A stretch of DNA of 64,000 bases, from positions 558,001 through 622,000 of the forward strand of contig JAZHPD010000011.1 of NCBI GenBank assembly GCA_037575805.1, written 5' to 3'. Positions 21,509 to 33,681 of the stretch are shown one piece after another. A program made the position numbers and the translations under genes. This DNA is from Lecanicillium sp. G3 (Eukaryota; Ascomycota; Sordariomycetes; Hypocreales; Cordycipitaceae). Below the pieces are notes generated by a model that had not been told where the DNA came from, did not search any database, and saw only the letters and a program-made list of their open reading frames with translations. Position 1 is the stretch's first letter; the number at the start of each line of letters is the position of its first letter.

Positions 21509-23189
21509 GATGGCGATGGATAAGGATGGCGGAGGGAAGATGGGATGGAGAGCGGCAGCGATATTTAAAACTCCCCCAGAGTCAGGGGAATAAATAACCG
21601 CCCACGAGAAGATGGGGACGGTGTAATCCAAGATTCATGTTCCTTGGCGTGACGTGGAGAAGAGAACGGTTCATGGCGGTGCTCTCCTGCACTCTCTTGG
21701 CTACCAGCGCAGGGAAAGTGCCACTGAGCTGCGACGGAGGCGCCGAAAAGGCTGGTTATTCACTCGAAACTCGATAATATCCCTCAAATACAACCTTTTG
21801 GCGTAAAGATTTACACATTATGCTGCAGTGGCTTGCATGGCACCGCGCCTCTTACCTCTCTTCACCTCGCGTGCACATCTTCTGCGAAGCTTCTGTATGT
21901 GGAGCGGGCGATAGTCTAAATGACGAGTCCGATTTTAATGCCAAGTACACTATTAAATAATTTCGCGATTGACAAGCACGCCCGTATGCGATGCCTTCGG
22001 TTTGCTGAAAGAAGCCGTGCCGTCACGAGGTCCGCCCTCGAGTCGCGCCGCCGCCTCGTTGACGTCAATATCATCTCGTACCCTTTGCAGGCCTCACTGA
22101 TGAAACTGCCTCTACGGAGTACTGGCGATGGACTCAGGAGCATCTCGGCTTTATTATCACCATTATGCCCGCTACCCATGTCGGAGCCATGGGTCGACGC
22201 TGCAGCGCGCGGCCCTTGCTTTCGAGATGTGGGCAGCAAGTGGCACATCGGACCGACTGCGTAGTGGAACGGTATTGTGGGACAATGAGATGAATTATAA
22301 GGAGCCGAGGCCTTGTCGGAGCGACAAAATCGCAAAATCTCAAAAGAAAGGTCTTGTTGCGCATGCCCGCTCCCTCTCGAGTGCTCTGCATCTTGTTTCT
22401 GCAGCCAAGTTGCCACTGCGTGAATAGCCCAGCAAATTAGTGAAGCTAGCTGCATATTTACCTTGCAGATAAACTCTAAACGCCCGAATAGCCTCCTTGG
22501 GGCCACTGAGCTTTGGCGTGCGAGTCAGCGGGCGCCGCCTTAGTCTCGGCAGTCGTCATAGCGGAAATATGCTTAAAAATTGTGAAAAGTAACTCTAGCG
22601 CCATGTATTGTACCTTACTCCTCATACAGATTGCGTTTCGGAAATATTCTTTGCAGTGAAGCGAACGTTGTGTCGTGGGGTAAAGATGTCGTCGGAGCCC
22701 TTTGAGCGTTGCTTGCTGGTGGCCAAGTTCGCTTGCATAATAAGTCGGCTTGGCCAACTCTTGATTATTTTTTTTGGCAGTACTTGACTTGAAGATACTT
22801 GCCAATATACTCAATGATAGGTCTCGACAAGCCCGTGCTAATAAAGCCGCCCAGCAAGATCTCCCTGGATTCCATCTACCCTGCATCGCGAATTAAACCA
22901 GGTTACAGCGCCATGTCATGCTTCAGAATAGAGCCGATCAGGTCTATGATTCAATTTCACACGGCCTATGAATCTTGACCTCAAGAGATCATGCTTTTCT
23001 TCGAAAGAACGATCGAGACAAAAATCATGTATCCTGTGACTTTGTGAGGATTCATTGTGTACCCCTTAGTATTCTATGCTAACTGGAAGAATTGTTTTAA
23101 TTACACTTTTATTGATTGACCGATTATGTCAATTCTACAATGGGACAGCAGCTCCTGTCATTAATCATGTTCTGATAACCTCCGGCCCT
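21509..23189. other. Intergenic region with coding-like fragments, no intact gene
   Basis: These 1.7 kb include the sugar transporter promoter and a copy of the decamer TACGGAGTAC at 22113-22122. Two short minus-strand stretches (22476-22559 and about 22765-22875) have amino-acid composition that looks coding, but neither extends to a full gene. They may be remnants. Confidence 0.45.
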
Positions 23190-24843
23190 TTACGCCTCAC
23201 CATGTATACGTACTGAACACTGACTACATTGCGAACTGCTCTCCGACTCACTCCCCCGCTTGGCCTGTGCAATCTTCTCTTGCTCTACAAACTGTCTTTC
23301 GGGAGAGAATCGACTGCGCGCTCGTATCTGGGCGCCGTATTTGTAAAATAAAAAGGGAGTGATAGCAAGTGTGACGCCGATGCCCGCTACTAAAGAGCCG
23401 GCGCCTCCAATGCCCAGAGCCTTGAACATCTGGGGGGCAAATAGTGGCGCGGCCGCACCTGCAGCATACTTGACAACAGTATTGGCTGCGACAGCAGAGG
23501 CCGAGAACTCGCGATACACATCAACGAGATAGTTGAGATAGGCAACGAAAATCCACGCCATGCTCGCAGCAAGGAAGCCACCAGCGATGGTTGGAACGAT
23601 CCACGGCACAGAACTGCAGAGCCAGGTCAGTATAAGTAGACAAGGTTTCGGTCCGGGTCAAAAAATCATACTCGTATTCTGCTGTCCAGGAAAGCCAAAG
23701 CATTGAAACGACGAAAAGGACGCCGCCAGCCATGGCAAACGGAAGGCGGTCCTCTGGCGTCATGTCCTCAACACGGAGCTTCCCACTCTTGATCTTGCGG
23801 GATCGAAGTTCAGAATCAACGACTACGGCGATACCCCCGATTACACCGCCAATGGCAGTACCAAGGAGTGGTAGCTCGGCCACGCCCGCATTCCAGCCAC
23901 GGTGCTCTCGAAATACAATGGGGTACAGCTCAAACAACATGTATAGAAGCATGTAGACGATGCCCATGTAGAGAGCACAGCAAAGAGATATTGTGTCAAA
24001 GAGGATGACCCAAGGACGAGTAAGCGCAATTTTGTAGGCCCCGGACAGTGAGCGATCACCAGCCTCCATCTCGGCCTGAATATAGTGTCCAGATTGCCGC
24101 GCAGCCTTTGCCTTGCGCGAGAGGATGACAGGCGGATATGTCTCAGGGATGGCGGGTGATAGAAGAAGCGTGACAGCAGCAAGCCAGAGAAGTGTCCAGT
24201 AACACCACTGCCATCCGTTGTTGCCCTTTTCCTTCTCCAAAAAGCCGGCCATGACAGGGCCGGTAGCGGGGCCGGTCCAGACGAAAGATGTAAATACCGC
24301 CATGGCAGTTGAGCGCTGCACAGGATCCCAGATGTCAACGAGGATGCTGGGAACAGTGCTCATTGACGCGGCGGCAAAGGTTCCTGTGAGGAAACGGCCG
24401 ACTAGCAGAGCCGCTATGTCGGGCGGCCACGAGGAGAGCGCAGTAAAGGCCGTGTAGCCCGCCCATGAGAGGATGAGTATCCAGCGGCGCCCATAAAACT
24501 CGCTTAGTGGTGCGAAGAGAAACGGACCCGCACAGTACCCCAGGAGAAAGACGCTTATGGGTAGTGCAGCAACCTCACTGGATATATTGAAGTGTTTCTG
24601 TGTGGATTCGGAGACGGCGCTCGGGGCAGAGGAGGCAATGGTAGCGTTGAGAGCCATGAGAATTGTGATGGCCGAGATGACTGTGCGGCGTATAATGGAC
24701 CAGTTTTTAGGATTCTCAGGGTCGTTGGGCGAAAAGTCGATGTATCCGTCTTCATTCTGGAACGGTGGCCTTGTGTTGTCGATGCTGAGGTCTGACACAA
24801 GCTTATTGATGACAATAGGGTACTCCTCCTTTGTACGATCCAT
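23190..24843 (-). CDS. MFS transporter, DHA1 drug/polyamine antiporter type
   Basis: Exons 23672-24843 and 23190-23613 join in frame (531 aa). The ATG at 24843 is chosen over the longer open frame because it starts a normal hydrophilic N-terminus. The DPENPKNWS motif before helix 1, SVFLLGYCAGPFLFAPLSEFYGRR between helices 2 and 3, and WTGPATGPVMAGF in helix 5 (DHA1 motif C) mark the 12-helix drug:H+ antiporter-1 group. The intron falls in the loop before SVPWIVPTIAGGF, the same place as an intron region in the second DHA1 gene of this window. The C-terminal tail is Ser/Gln-rich. Substrates in this group include polyamines, fungicides and secreted metabolites; none can be assigned here. Confidence 0.9.
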
Positions 24844-25137
24844 AGTGACAAAGTAGGGTTGTATCGCAAAAATTGACGAGAAAACTCGGATATAAGGGGA
24901 AACCGCGCGTAAGAACAGCAAAAAAGCGACTTAGATCAGTATGTAAGATGATAGATCGCGATGTATACTCCGAGATAGCCACAGATGCCAAGACTCTGAA
25001 AAACTACGGACGATGCTACGGTATTTAGCTACAGCTAATCTCAGTGACGGAGATTCGCAAACAAGTGGACGCGTGTCGTCTTGACAGCTGTTGCGACGTC
25101 TCGGCTCGAGCATCAAACTCTGCCTGTCCGTCCGCTG

Positions 25138-25389
25138 TCATCGTAACCAAGCAGCGTCCGTGTGTTTGAAGAAAGCTGGGCCAGGAGTGTCAGTGGGAAT
25201 GGAACTCGGAGCGGGAGTGTCCGAAGAAGGAATATATCTACAGGAGAGACATTGCGTGCGAAGCGTGCTGCCAATGACCATATAGGTCCCAATGGTACCA
25301 CAGGAGAACGTCAATGCTGATACTATGGAGCATGTTGGTCCCAACGCACACCAATACGTGCAAGGCAACGCTCGCAAGGAAACTGACAT
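25138..25389 (-). CDS. Doubtful small cysteine-rich ORF
   Basis: This frame of 83 aa has six cysteines, all within residues 9-47, with a hydrophobic stretch between them (VSALTF..GTYMVIG), followed by a Pro/Ser/Thr-rich tail. The pattern recalls small fungal cysteine-rich proteins or a decayed exon of one. It has no clear signal peptide, TATA box or family match, so it could be chance. Confidence 0.15.
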   Translation of the reverse strand: MSVSLRALPCTYWCALGPTCSIVSALTFSCGTIGTYMVIGSTLRTQCLSCRYIPSSDTPAPSSIPTDTPGPAFFKHTDAAWLR

Positions 25390-26328
25390 TTTGTAGGTCA
25401 CCAAAAAGACAATACGAATAACAAACGAGACAAATGGCTGACCGGGCGTGGTAAAACCTGGCGCGCGACTGGCTGGTCTTGCATTGCCGCTTGCACAGCC
25501 AGTGAGGCTCTCACAAGCTTGGAGCTTTGAGGCTCAGCGAGGGTCAAAACAACTGGGCCGTCACCGACTGATTAATTGGTTCTCACCCGGCCCTCGTGGT
25601 GCTGCAAGTCAGGCAGAGCTTCGCGGCCTGCGGAATAAACTGGCACTGGACCATAGCGTGGCGTCGCAATGGGATGCGAGAAGCGAGGCAGCTACCGAGA
25701 TGCGAGCATGATTCATCAGCAAGACGATGTGGGTAGCTAAACCGTGGAGCGAATCATTGTACATGTTTTCCTTCCGCATGTTATGCAATTGGTCGCTGAA
25801 TCACGACTTTGGCGATCGTTTACTCAGTAAGGATCGCTGCGATTCCGCCCACCAAGTGGTTGCAGACCCATTTGTCTTTTTTGTAATCATCAATGCGTCG
25901 CTTAGCGTCACATCAGTTTGAATCGAATGAAAGAATGTGCCTTTGCATCGGCTTCGACCTTTGGCTGTCCTTGACTTGCAAGACGCAGTAATATACGAAG
26001 CGCAGCGATCACATCAACTGCCGTTACATCAGCCGGCTAATTGTTGTCCCTCCTCCCGACGTCGGCGCGGCATGCACGAGATCGAATATTGTTCTTACGA
26101 CACCAATCGAAGGCGCAGTGGGAAGCACCCCGCGGTCGGCCTTCTCCAGGTTCCACCAGTGGCGTGCGAATCCATAATTCTTGGGCATTATAATTCCCGG
26201 GTGCGGGAGCCGTTGCCGGCGTACCATCCAGTCAATTGGGCTGCGAAGGAAGACCGACAGCGCCAGACCGGTTAAATTCGCGGCTTCCCCCTTACCGTTG
26301 CAAAGCTTGCTCCGCGCCTTTTGCCATG

Positions 26329-26336
26329 TATAAATA
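26329..26336 (+). promoter_or_regulatory. TATA-like box of the M20 peptidase gene
   Basis: TATAAATA lies 294 bases upstream of the start codon at 26630, which would leave a leader of about 270 bases or one shortened by splicing. Confidence 0.45.
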
Positions 26337-26629
26337 CTCTGCAAAGAGGCACCGTACGACTGTCTTTGGCTAACTCGTCAGCTTCCTACTCGCCCAGTAT
26401 GCTTGCCCATTCAGGACTGGGTTCCGGGTAAAGGACCCGGGTCCCGCAAGGTATCGTGCCGCTGTCCCGAGCTAGCCAGCGGCCTCTCGCAGTTCCCCGC
26501 GTTATCCAAGATTTTCCCTAGCCTAGATAAATTAATAGAAAGGAGCCGGGGCGCCCCTCGAGATTCCGACGCTGCACTCGAGTTTTGTTCCGTCAAGCCA
26601 ATTCGTCTCTTCTACGAAATCTCAGCATC

Positions 26630-28455
26630 ATGGCATTCTCCAAGCTCGCCCTCCTAGCCGGCGCCGCCAGTGTCTCGGCACTTGTCGCGCAAACCCCAGC
26701 TCGCTCCGTCGTCCCCAGGGACGTCATTTCGGAATGCCGCCTTCCGCCCGCCATTGACCCTTCCGGAGACGGCCTGCCACACAGCTCCAAGCTCTTCAGC
26801 GGCAAGGCTGCGCTCGAGAGGCAGGTCAAGCGCCACCAGGCCATTGTGCGTGTGCCGTCGGTGTGCTTCGATGACCTCGGCAAGATTGGCGAAGACGAGC
26901 GCTGGAAGGAGTTCGACACGCTGCACGAGGTCATCAGGAAGACCTACCCGACCATGTAAGCCGCTCCGACCCTTCAATTGGGAATGCGACCGTGCAACAA
27001 CCTGGCGTAAGCTAATCCGATACCTACAGGCACAAGAAGGCGAAGCTCGAAAAGATCAACACCTACGGCCTGCTTTACACGATCGAGGGCAGCGATCCGT
27101 CGCTCAAGCCCACGATTCTCATGGCACACCAGGACGTCGTGCCCGTCGCCGACGAGTCGACATGGAAATACCCGCCTTTCAGCGCCCACTACGACGGCCA
27201 GTGGCTCTGGGGTCGCGGCTCCAGCGACGACAAGTTCAGCCTCACGGGCATCATGTCCACGCTCGAGACGATGCTCGACGACACGAACTGGAAGCCGCGC
27301 CGCACTGTGATCGTAGCTTTGGGCTTTGACGAGGAGTGCTCCGGCTACCGCGGCGCCCGCGAGATTGCCGGCGTCCTGACCAAGCGCTACGGCGACAACG
27401 GCGTCGCCGTTATCATTGACGAGGGCGGCGCGGGTGTCAAGACGATGGGCAACGTCAAGTACGTGGTTCCCAGTGTCACGGAAAAGGGCCACGTCGACGT
27501 CTGGTTCGAGCTCGACGTCGTCGGCGGCCACAGCTCCATGCCCTTCCCTCATACCGGCATTGGCATCGTCGCCGAGATTGTGCAGGCGCTCGAGGCGAAG
27601 CCCTACTCGCCGCGACTCACAAAGGAGAGTCCCGTGTGGGCGCACATGGCGTGCCTGGCGCGCTACTCGCCCGACGAGGACCCCGAGATCACGAAGCGCG
27701 TGCGCGCCGGCGACATCCAGGGCCTCGCGGAGCACCTTGACACGCACGACCTCTTCTCCTCCTTCGCGGTGCGCACCTCGCAGGCGGTGGACATGATCAG
27801 CGGCGGACAAAAGATCAACGCCATGCCGGAGAAGACGACGCTCGGCGTCAACTACCGTGTTACGCTTGACGATGGCATCCCCGCCGTGCTGAACAACATT
27901 GTCGAGTATGTGCAGCCGATCGTCGACAAGTACAACCTGTCCCTGTCGGCGTTTGACGGCGACGAGAACTACAAGCCCGACGGCAAGCGTGCTGCGTCCG
28001 CCGCCGACAAGGTCAAGGCCAAGTACGAAGTTGACTGGAAGGGCAAGCTCACCATCAAGACCGCCGAGGTTTCACAGCCCGCGCCCGTCACGCCGATGAC
28101 TGGCAAGGTTTGGGACACCTTCTCCGGCACAGCCCAGTACAACCTTGCCTTTGACGGCATCGTTGTGCCGGTCGGCGAGACCATGACTGGCAACACTGAC
28201 ACACGCCACTACCAGAGTAAGTGATGGGCGAATTTTTCTACTTGTGGGTATCTCTCTCTGACAAACGTAGACCTCACCCCCAACATCTACCGCTTTACCC
28301 CTGTCGCTCCCGAGTCCACTATCGGCATTCACACCATTGACGAGCGCGTCGACATGAAGGAGCACATGAACATGCTGACATTCTACTACGACTTCATCCG
28401 CAACTTTGACGCTGCTAACCTCGAAGGAGACGCTGAGCTGTTCGAGGAGCTGTAA
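26630..28455 (+). CDS. M20 metallo-carboxypeptidase, CPS1 (Gly-X carboxypeptidase) type
   Basis: Three exons (26630-26955, 27030-28216, 28271-28455) give 565 aa. Residues 1-20 form a signal peptide (MAFSKLALLAGAASVSALVA), so the protein enters the secretory path to the vacuole or outside the cell. Metal and catalytic residues of the M20 family are in place: H142 and D144 in MAHQDVVPV, D175/D176 in GRGSSDDK, the E210-E211 pair in FDEECSG (general base and zinc ligand), and a late zinc histidine in GIHTIDERVDM within exon 3. The dimerisation domain contains GGHSSMP. Yeast Cps1 releases C-terminal residues from peptides with glycine next to last, supplying nitrogen; the same role is likely here. 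The ABC transporter gene follows on the same strand after 466 bases. Confidence 0.95.
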
Positions 28456-28921
28456 CTTAGTAGTCGCATCGTATAATCTACAATCAATATCTTCATGTCA
28501 CGCGTACTTATACCCGACGGCAGTGATTGCGCGTCCCTTCGAATCACTCTCCGAGTCCCCGCAGCGATGGATATTTAAATTAGTCGGTCTCAGCTCTTTT
28601 GCGTATCGTGCTCAATGAGCCATATGACAGGAGAATCGTCGCAGACGTAGCCGGTTGTACCTTGAACTTTATCTCGCCCAGCCATATGCCGGTTTGGCTG
28701 CTGCCTGTGTGACTCAGGCCGCTGGAGGCTGTGCAACAGTTCGGCACAGATTGAGGCAGTTTAAAGTCCAAGCGTCTTTGTTAATTCCCAACATCAGCCG
28801 GGGATTAAAATCTCTTCCTCCGCCAGTCTGTATATCGAGTTGGTTTGTGACTTCTAAACCATTCATCTTTTCTCTCATCCGAGTCTGTTGTGGTTTTATT
28901 TCTATTTTCGTCTGCGGCAGA
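28456..28921. other. Intergenic region between the M20 peptidase and ABC transporter genes
   Basis: This 466-base gap holds the 3' UTR of the peptidase gene and the promoter and leader of the transporter gene. A TTTAAAT element is at about 28574. Nothing else is visible. Confidence 0.6.
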
Positions 28922-31602
28922 ATGGCGCAGCCAGTCGGGTTGGTTGACTCGCTCAACATCGCCTACCCCATCGCCCTGTTGACTCTGTTCATCCTGGTCC
29001 CCTTCATTCGTGGCGTCTTCAGCATCAGGTCACATATCTCGCCATTCGTAGTCACAGATAAGCAGCGATGGCGCCTGCTGTGGGTGTCGCCGATCCTGGC
29101 CGCGACTTTTGTGCGTTGCATCGTGAACGTGAGGACCCGCATGGCTTGCTAACGTCAACGTCTTCCAGATTGCGGAGTCGATACTGTATCATGCCCAGAG
29201 CCGAGTGGAAAAAGACTACACGCTACCAACTGCCGTTATTGTGCGTCCACACGCAGACAGCTCGGGTTTCAATGCTAACCGTCAGCCATAGGCCTACGCG
29301 CTGGTTTCCTCGCTTGCCTGGTCCCTCATCAGCATCTTGCTCCTGGAGAGCAAGTCGCCGGCATGGTGGAAGTACATTACGGCTTGGACACTGGCTGCTA
29401 CATGCGACGTCGTGCAGCTCATTGCGGGCGTTTTTGCCCCCCACGCGGATAAATGGCGCACGGCGCATTTCAGCACTCAGCTTCTGCGCATCTGCGCCTT
29501 GGCGGTGGCCGTCATCTATAGTGCCTGCATCTTACGCCGCGGAAAGACGGACGTTGCCGAGTCTGATGAAGAAACGCAGTCACTCCTCGGTTCTGGCGCT
29601 TCTGTGGGAGAGACTGCTGTAGCGTATGGTTCCACGCCCCGGGACGACGATGCCGAATCGAGCGATGACGAAGATGACGAAGATGACGAAGATGACGACC
29701 TGGATGAGGAGGACGAGGAGGAGGACAAGATCAAGCTCCTGCAGCAAAAACGGCTGAAGGAAGTTGGCTGGATCGGATACCTCAAGGGCTTCCTCATCTT
29801 CATGCCTCACATTGTCCCATACACGGACCGGCTGGCGCAGTTTTGGCTTTTTGTTCTCATCGCCTGCATCTCTGCTGAGCGGTTGACCACTTTGTTTATT
29901 CCTCTACAGCTCGCCAAAATTGTCGATGCTCTGACAGCAAACCAGGGTACAGGTGAGTCTATTGCCTTTTCTTTATCCCATCGCTCTATCGTCGCAACGA
30001 GATGCTTACTACGCAGGCCGCATCCCACTCACCGAGCTTGCGATCTACATCATTCTCAACTTCCCCGTAACTCTTACGATCAACACCCTAGAGAGTCTTG
30101 CTCGCACTCGTGTGTCCCAGTTCTCCCAGTACCAACTACACTCTCTCGCATTCTCGCATGTCATGAGCCTCTCTATGGACTACCACACCTCTAAATCCAC
30201 GGGCCAGGTCATCACAGCTATAGAGCAGGGCACCAGTATCACCTACATTCTCGACTCAATCATCAGTTTCGGCCCGCGCATCATCGACCTAGTAGTCGCC
30301 GCGGCGGTTCTCAGCAAGAAGTTCGACACCTCAATCGGCGTCGTCGTGCTACTTGCAACTGTCGCAAACACCTACGTCACCTATAAAGGCAACAAGTACA
30401 CCGCAGGGTTGGAGAGACGGTTCGTCAATAGCAGCCAGGAGGAGAGCAAGGTGCGCTTCGACGCAATTAGCAACTGGTACACCGTCGCCATCCACAACCG
30501 CCGCAGTCACGAGCACAAGCGGTATAATGCTGCTGTGTTGAAGAGCCTGATGTCGACACGGCGCTACACGGACATCAGTGAGCTCGTGTACGGCACGCAG
30601 GAGATCTTCCTGGAGATTGGGTACATGGTCGCGCTGTACATGGTAGCGACGCGCGTCGTCGACGGGAGTTCTACGGTCAGCAGCTTTGTGCTTCTTACGG
30701 CATACTGGGACCAGATTACGTTCCCCATGAGCTCGCTCGCCCACCAGCTACACGAGACAACCTCACAGCTCGTCAAGGCCGAGTGGCTGTACCAGCTCCT
30801 GCAAACGAAGCCTAGCGTTGAAGACAAGCCAGACGCAAGGCCGCTGCAAATCTCAAAGTGCGAGATTGAATTCAAGGACGTCGGCTTCGCTTACGGATCC
30901 GAGAGGCAGATTCTAAATGGCGTTTCGTTCCGTGTCGAACCGGGACAGTCCATCGCGCTCGTCGGCGAGACCGGTTCCGGCAAGTCTACCATACTCAAAT
31001 TGCTCTTTCGCTTCTACGATACCACGGAGGGCGGTATCACCATCGACGGCCAGGACCTGCGCGACGTGACTCTCTCAAGCCTGCGCGATGCCCTCGGCGC
31101 CGTGCCCCAGGACCCCTCCGTCTTCGACCAGACCATCATGGAGAACCTCCTCTACGCGCGTCCCCACGCCACCGAGCAGGAAGTCTACGAAGCGTGCCGT
31201 ATGGCGTGCATCCATGAGCAGATCGCGAGCTTCCCCGACGGATACAAATCGCGAATCGGGGAGCGCGGCGTGCGCTTGAGCGGCGGCGAGCTGCAGCGGC
31301 TGGCGATTGCGCGTGTAATCATCCGGCGACCGCGCATCGTGGTGCTCGACGAGGCGACGAGCGCGGTGGACTCGGAGACGGAGGCGAGCGTGCAGAAGGC
31401 GATACGGGCGCTGAGCGAGGGGCGGACGGTGTTCACAGTGGCGCACCGGCTGTCCACGGTAGTGGGCGCGGACCGGATACTCGTGCTGCACAAGGGGGAG
31501 ATTGTGGAGAGCGGGACGCATCTCGAGCTGCTGAAGCTGGAGGGGCGGTACGCGAAGCTGTGGAAGTATCAGACGGCGGCACATGAGGACGGAGAGGAGT
31601 AA
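28922..31602 (+). CDS. ABC half-transporter, HMT1/ABCB6-like heavy-metal tolerance type
   Basis: Four exons (28922-29110, 29169-29240, 29292-29952, 30017-31602) give 835 aa. The N-terminal part (about 1-175) has several extra helices, as in the HMT1/ABCB6 group. Next is a very acidic cytosolic loop (about 200-220, almost all D and E). The core transmembrane domain runs from about 240 to 565. The nucleotide-binding domain has Walker A GETGSGKST (624-632), a Q-loop (GAVPQDPSVF), signature LSGGE (728-732), Walker B IVVLDE (D752, E753) and an H-loop in VAHRLSTV. It should act as a homodimer. S. pombe Hmt1 carries phytochelatin or glutathione-bound metal into the vacuole; this role is inferred from family. 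Confidence 0.94.
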
Positions 31603-33681
31603 GTGGCGGTGGCGATTGGGTTTTGAAGAGAGAACAACGCGGGACTGAGGTTGCATCACAGCCCGCAACTGTAATACCAACCACTATGTCTATTACACAT
31701 GTGTGTAACCTCCAATGAATTAAAATAGAACGCAGCGATGCATGATGCGAGCAACGTGACGTCTTCGTTCTCGTCATTCCCTCGTCCGATTTCGGGAGGC
31801 GCACTTACAAGACATTGGTGAGGCCCCCCAACTTCACTTTCCACACCTCCTAGAGCCCCGTCGCAACGTCTCTTCGTAGCACATGTCACAGAGGGAGAAG
31901 ATAAGAAAAAGGTCTTAAGTGTAGCTTGGCAAGTTTATCCTGAGGCAGGTGTCATCCAGCCTGTGTCTCATCCTTCGACATTTGTGATGCGTCAAGAAAA
32001 GAACCTGCCTTTTGTCTCAGCCTCCCATCCTCTTGACCGAAGCCAGCCACCTTCGCTTCGGATTTGCCCTGCTTCTCTCCCTCAGATGCACATCATATAA
32101 ATGGATAATCTCAGCATTCTTAGCAGGAGAATAATTAATAATTCCCCTTTGCCCCGGATTGTCGGGCCAAGGATGGATAGAGGTCCACATGGTACTGGTT
32201 TTATAACCTGCTTTGTCTTTCTGTGTACTGCGCTGTGTATATGCCTGTGAGATGAATACGAAATAAGTATTGGAATTCGACCTCGTCCTAGGCCTGGGGT
32301 GTGCACCCATGTAATCTGGATCTCGAAAGAGACCGTTTGTGTTCGTGGCTGTCTTGTGGCGACGTTCCAGGTACAGGTGGACCATGGGTTTCTGGGTGGT
32401 TCAGCCAAGACGGTCTGCCGTATGTCCTTGTCTCGTTACCTGGCGTTATCTCGCGGCAGTTGTTTTATCACCTCAGGTACCAAGACCCCAAGCATCTGTC
32501 TCTGTGAGCCAGAAACATTGTCGGATAAACGCATCATGAAAAAACGTTATTCTGTGGCTACAAAGCGCTATCGGTGCGGATTCGTTACATCCGGGCTACG
32601 TCCAGCCAGTAGGATGGAGCGGAGAGTTTTGACCGCGGACATTCTATTTTGATATGCATATCATTACGCATGTGTGCTGCTGCCGCTGTAGATGACGTGT
32701 AAATCCTGGATCCCGAGATCCTCCTATCACGCTACTTTCCGCGTTTACTTCCCATCCTCGGTTACGGGTGGCGAGGAGAAAAGAAGAGTAAAAAAAAAAG
32801 AAAAAAAAAAAAAAAGTCTCCGTCGACTCATTATCTTGTAAGTGGCTTGCATCCGAATCAGAGACAACATTCCTGCCGCGCCCAATCTTCGACAAGGGGC
32901 TTGTGTCCCAGCTCCCACCCAGGTCTCACATGCTGCCTAGCGCCCTAGAGTTGCATTTCTTGAGCGAACGCTGTTCACACCACCACGATCCTTGTCAGCT
33001 AACTAGTCGATCGGACTAGCTAATGCACTAACGTTGAAGCAGGGTGCGCCGCCGTTCAGGTTCCTGGGGTGTGTGTCGGAGCTGGTGCTGTCTCGCCAGA
33101 CCTCTTTGGGATAGCTGCCGCCACGTGGGAGTGCAATCCAGTGCGAGGATGGAGCTGACAAGGATTGTGCGAGGAGTATTTTTCACATTTTGCATAGCAG
33201 TATTTGTGAGAGGGCGCAAAATTCCCGGTGACAGGAACGCAGGATCTCGGACAGACAATTTTCAGGCCAGTAGCCGATCCCCAGGATCTTGGTAGCCATG
33301 TGTGGGTTGTAGCTGTAAGGATTGCAAGCCAAAGTTATGGCACCTGTCACCCGAATTCACAGTCAAGCAGTAGATGGAACAGTAGCTGAGTGTAAACATA
33401 AATCATTCGCTGGTAGTGATGCTATTAAGTAATTTTTTAAATATATACTCCTTCACGACATCGTGGTATCGTTGCCGAAACTCAATGCAGCTGACCGATA
33501 GAGAGTCGTGTTTGTGAAAAAAGCAAGGCGTGCACGCTAAGGTGTTGATTTTCCCAACTGATATTCGCTCAAATTCAAATGGTAATGGTAAAAAGAATAA
33601 ACGCCGCAAATATGTTTCGCTGCTCGTCCTGTCGTCCCCAAATTGGTAATTAAAAGATCAGAATGATGATGGTGATGATGT
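31603..33681. other. Intergenic region between convergent genes, no gene seen
   Basis: About 2.1 kb between the 3' ends of the ABC transporter and PRM10-like genes. It contains an interrupted A tract near 32791-32815. The open frames are short and of random composition. Confidence 0.6.

Larger units (their letters stand above)
24844..26629. other. Intergenic region between divergent genes
   Basis: About 1.8 kb holding the promoters of the DHA1 gene (left) and the M20 peptidase gene (right, TATA box at 26329-26336). A weak cysteine-rich frame lies at 25138-25389 on the minus strand. Nothing else is recognisable. Confidence 0.55.

Noticed and set aside
21916..22506. 196-codon minus-strand frame
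   Set aside because: No domain and random composition; it crosses an intron-like segment. Possible remnants in the area are reported separately.
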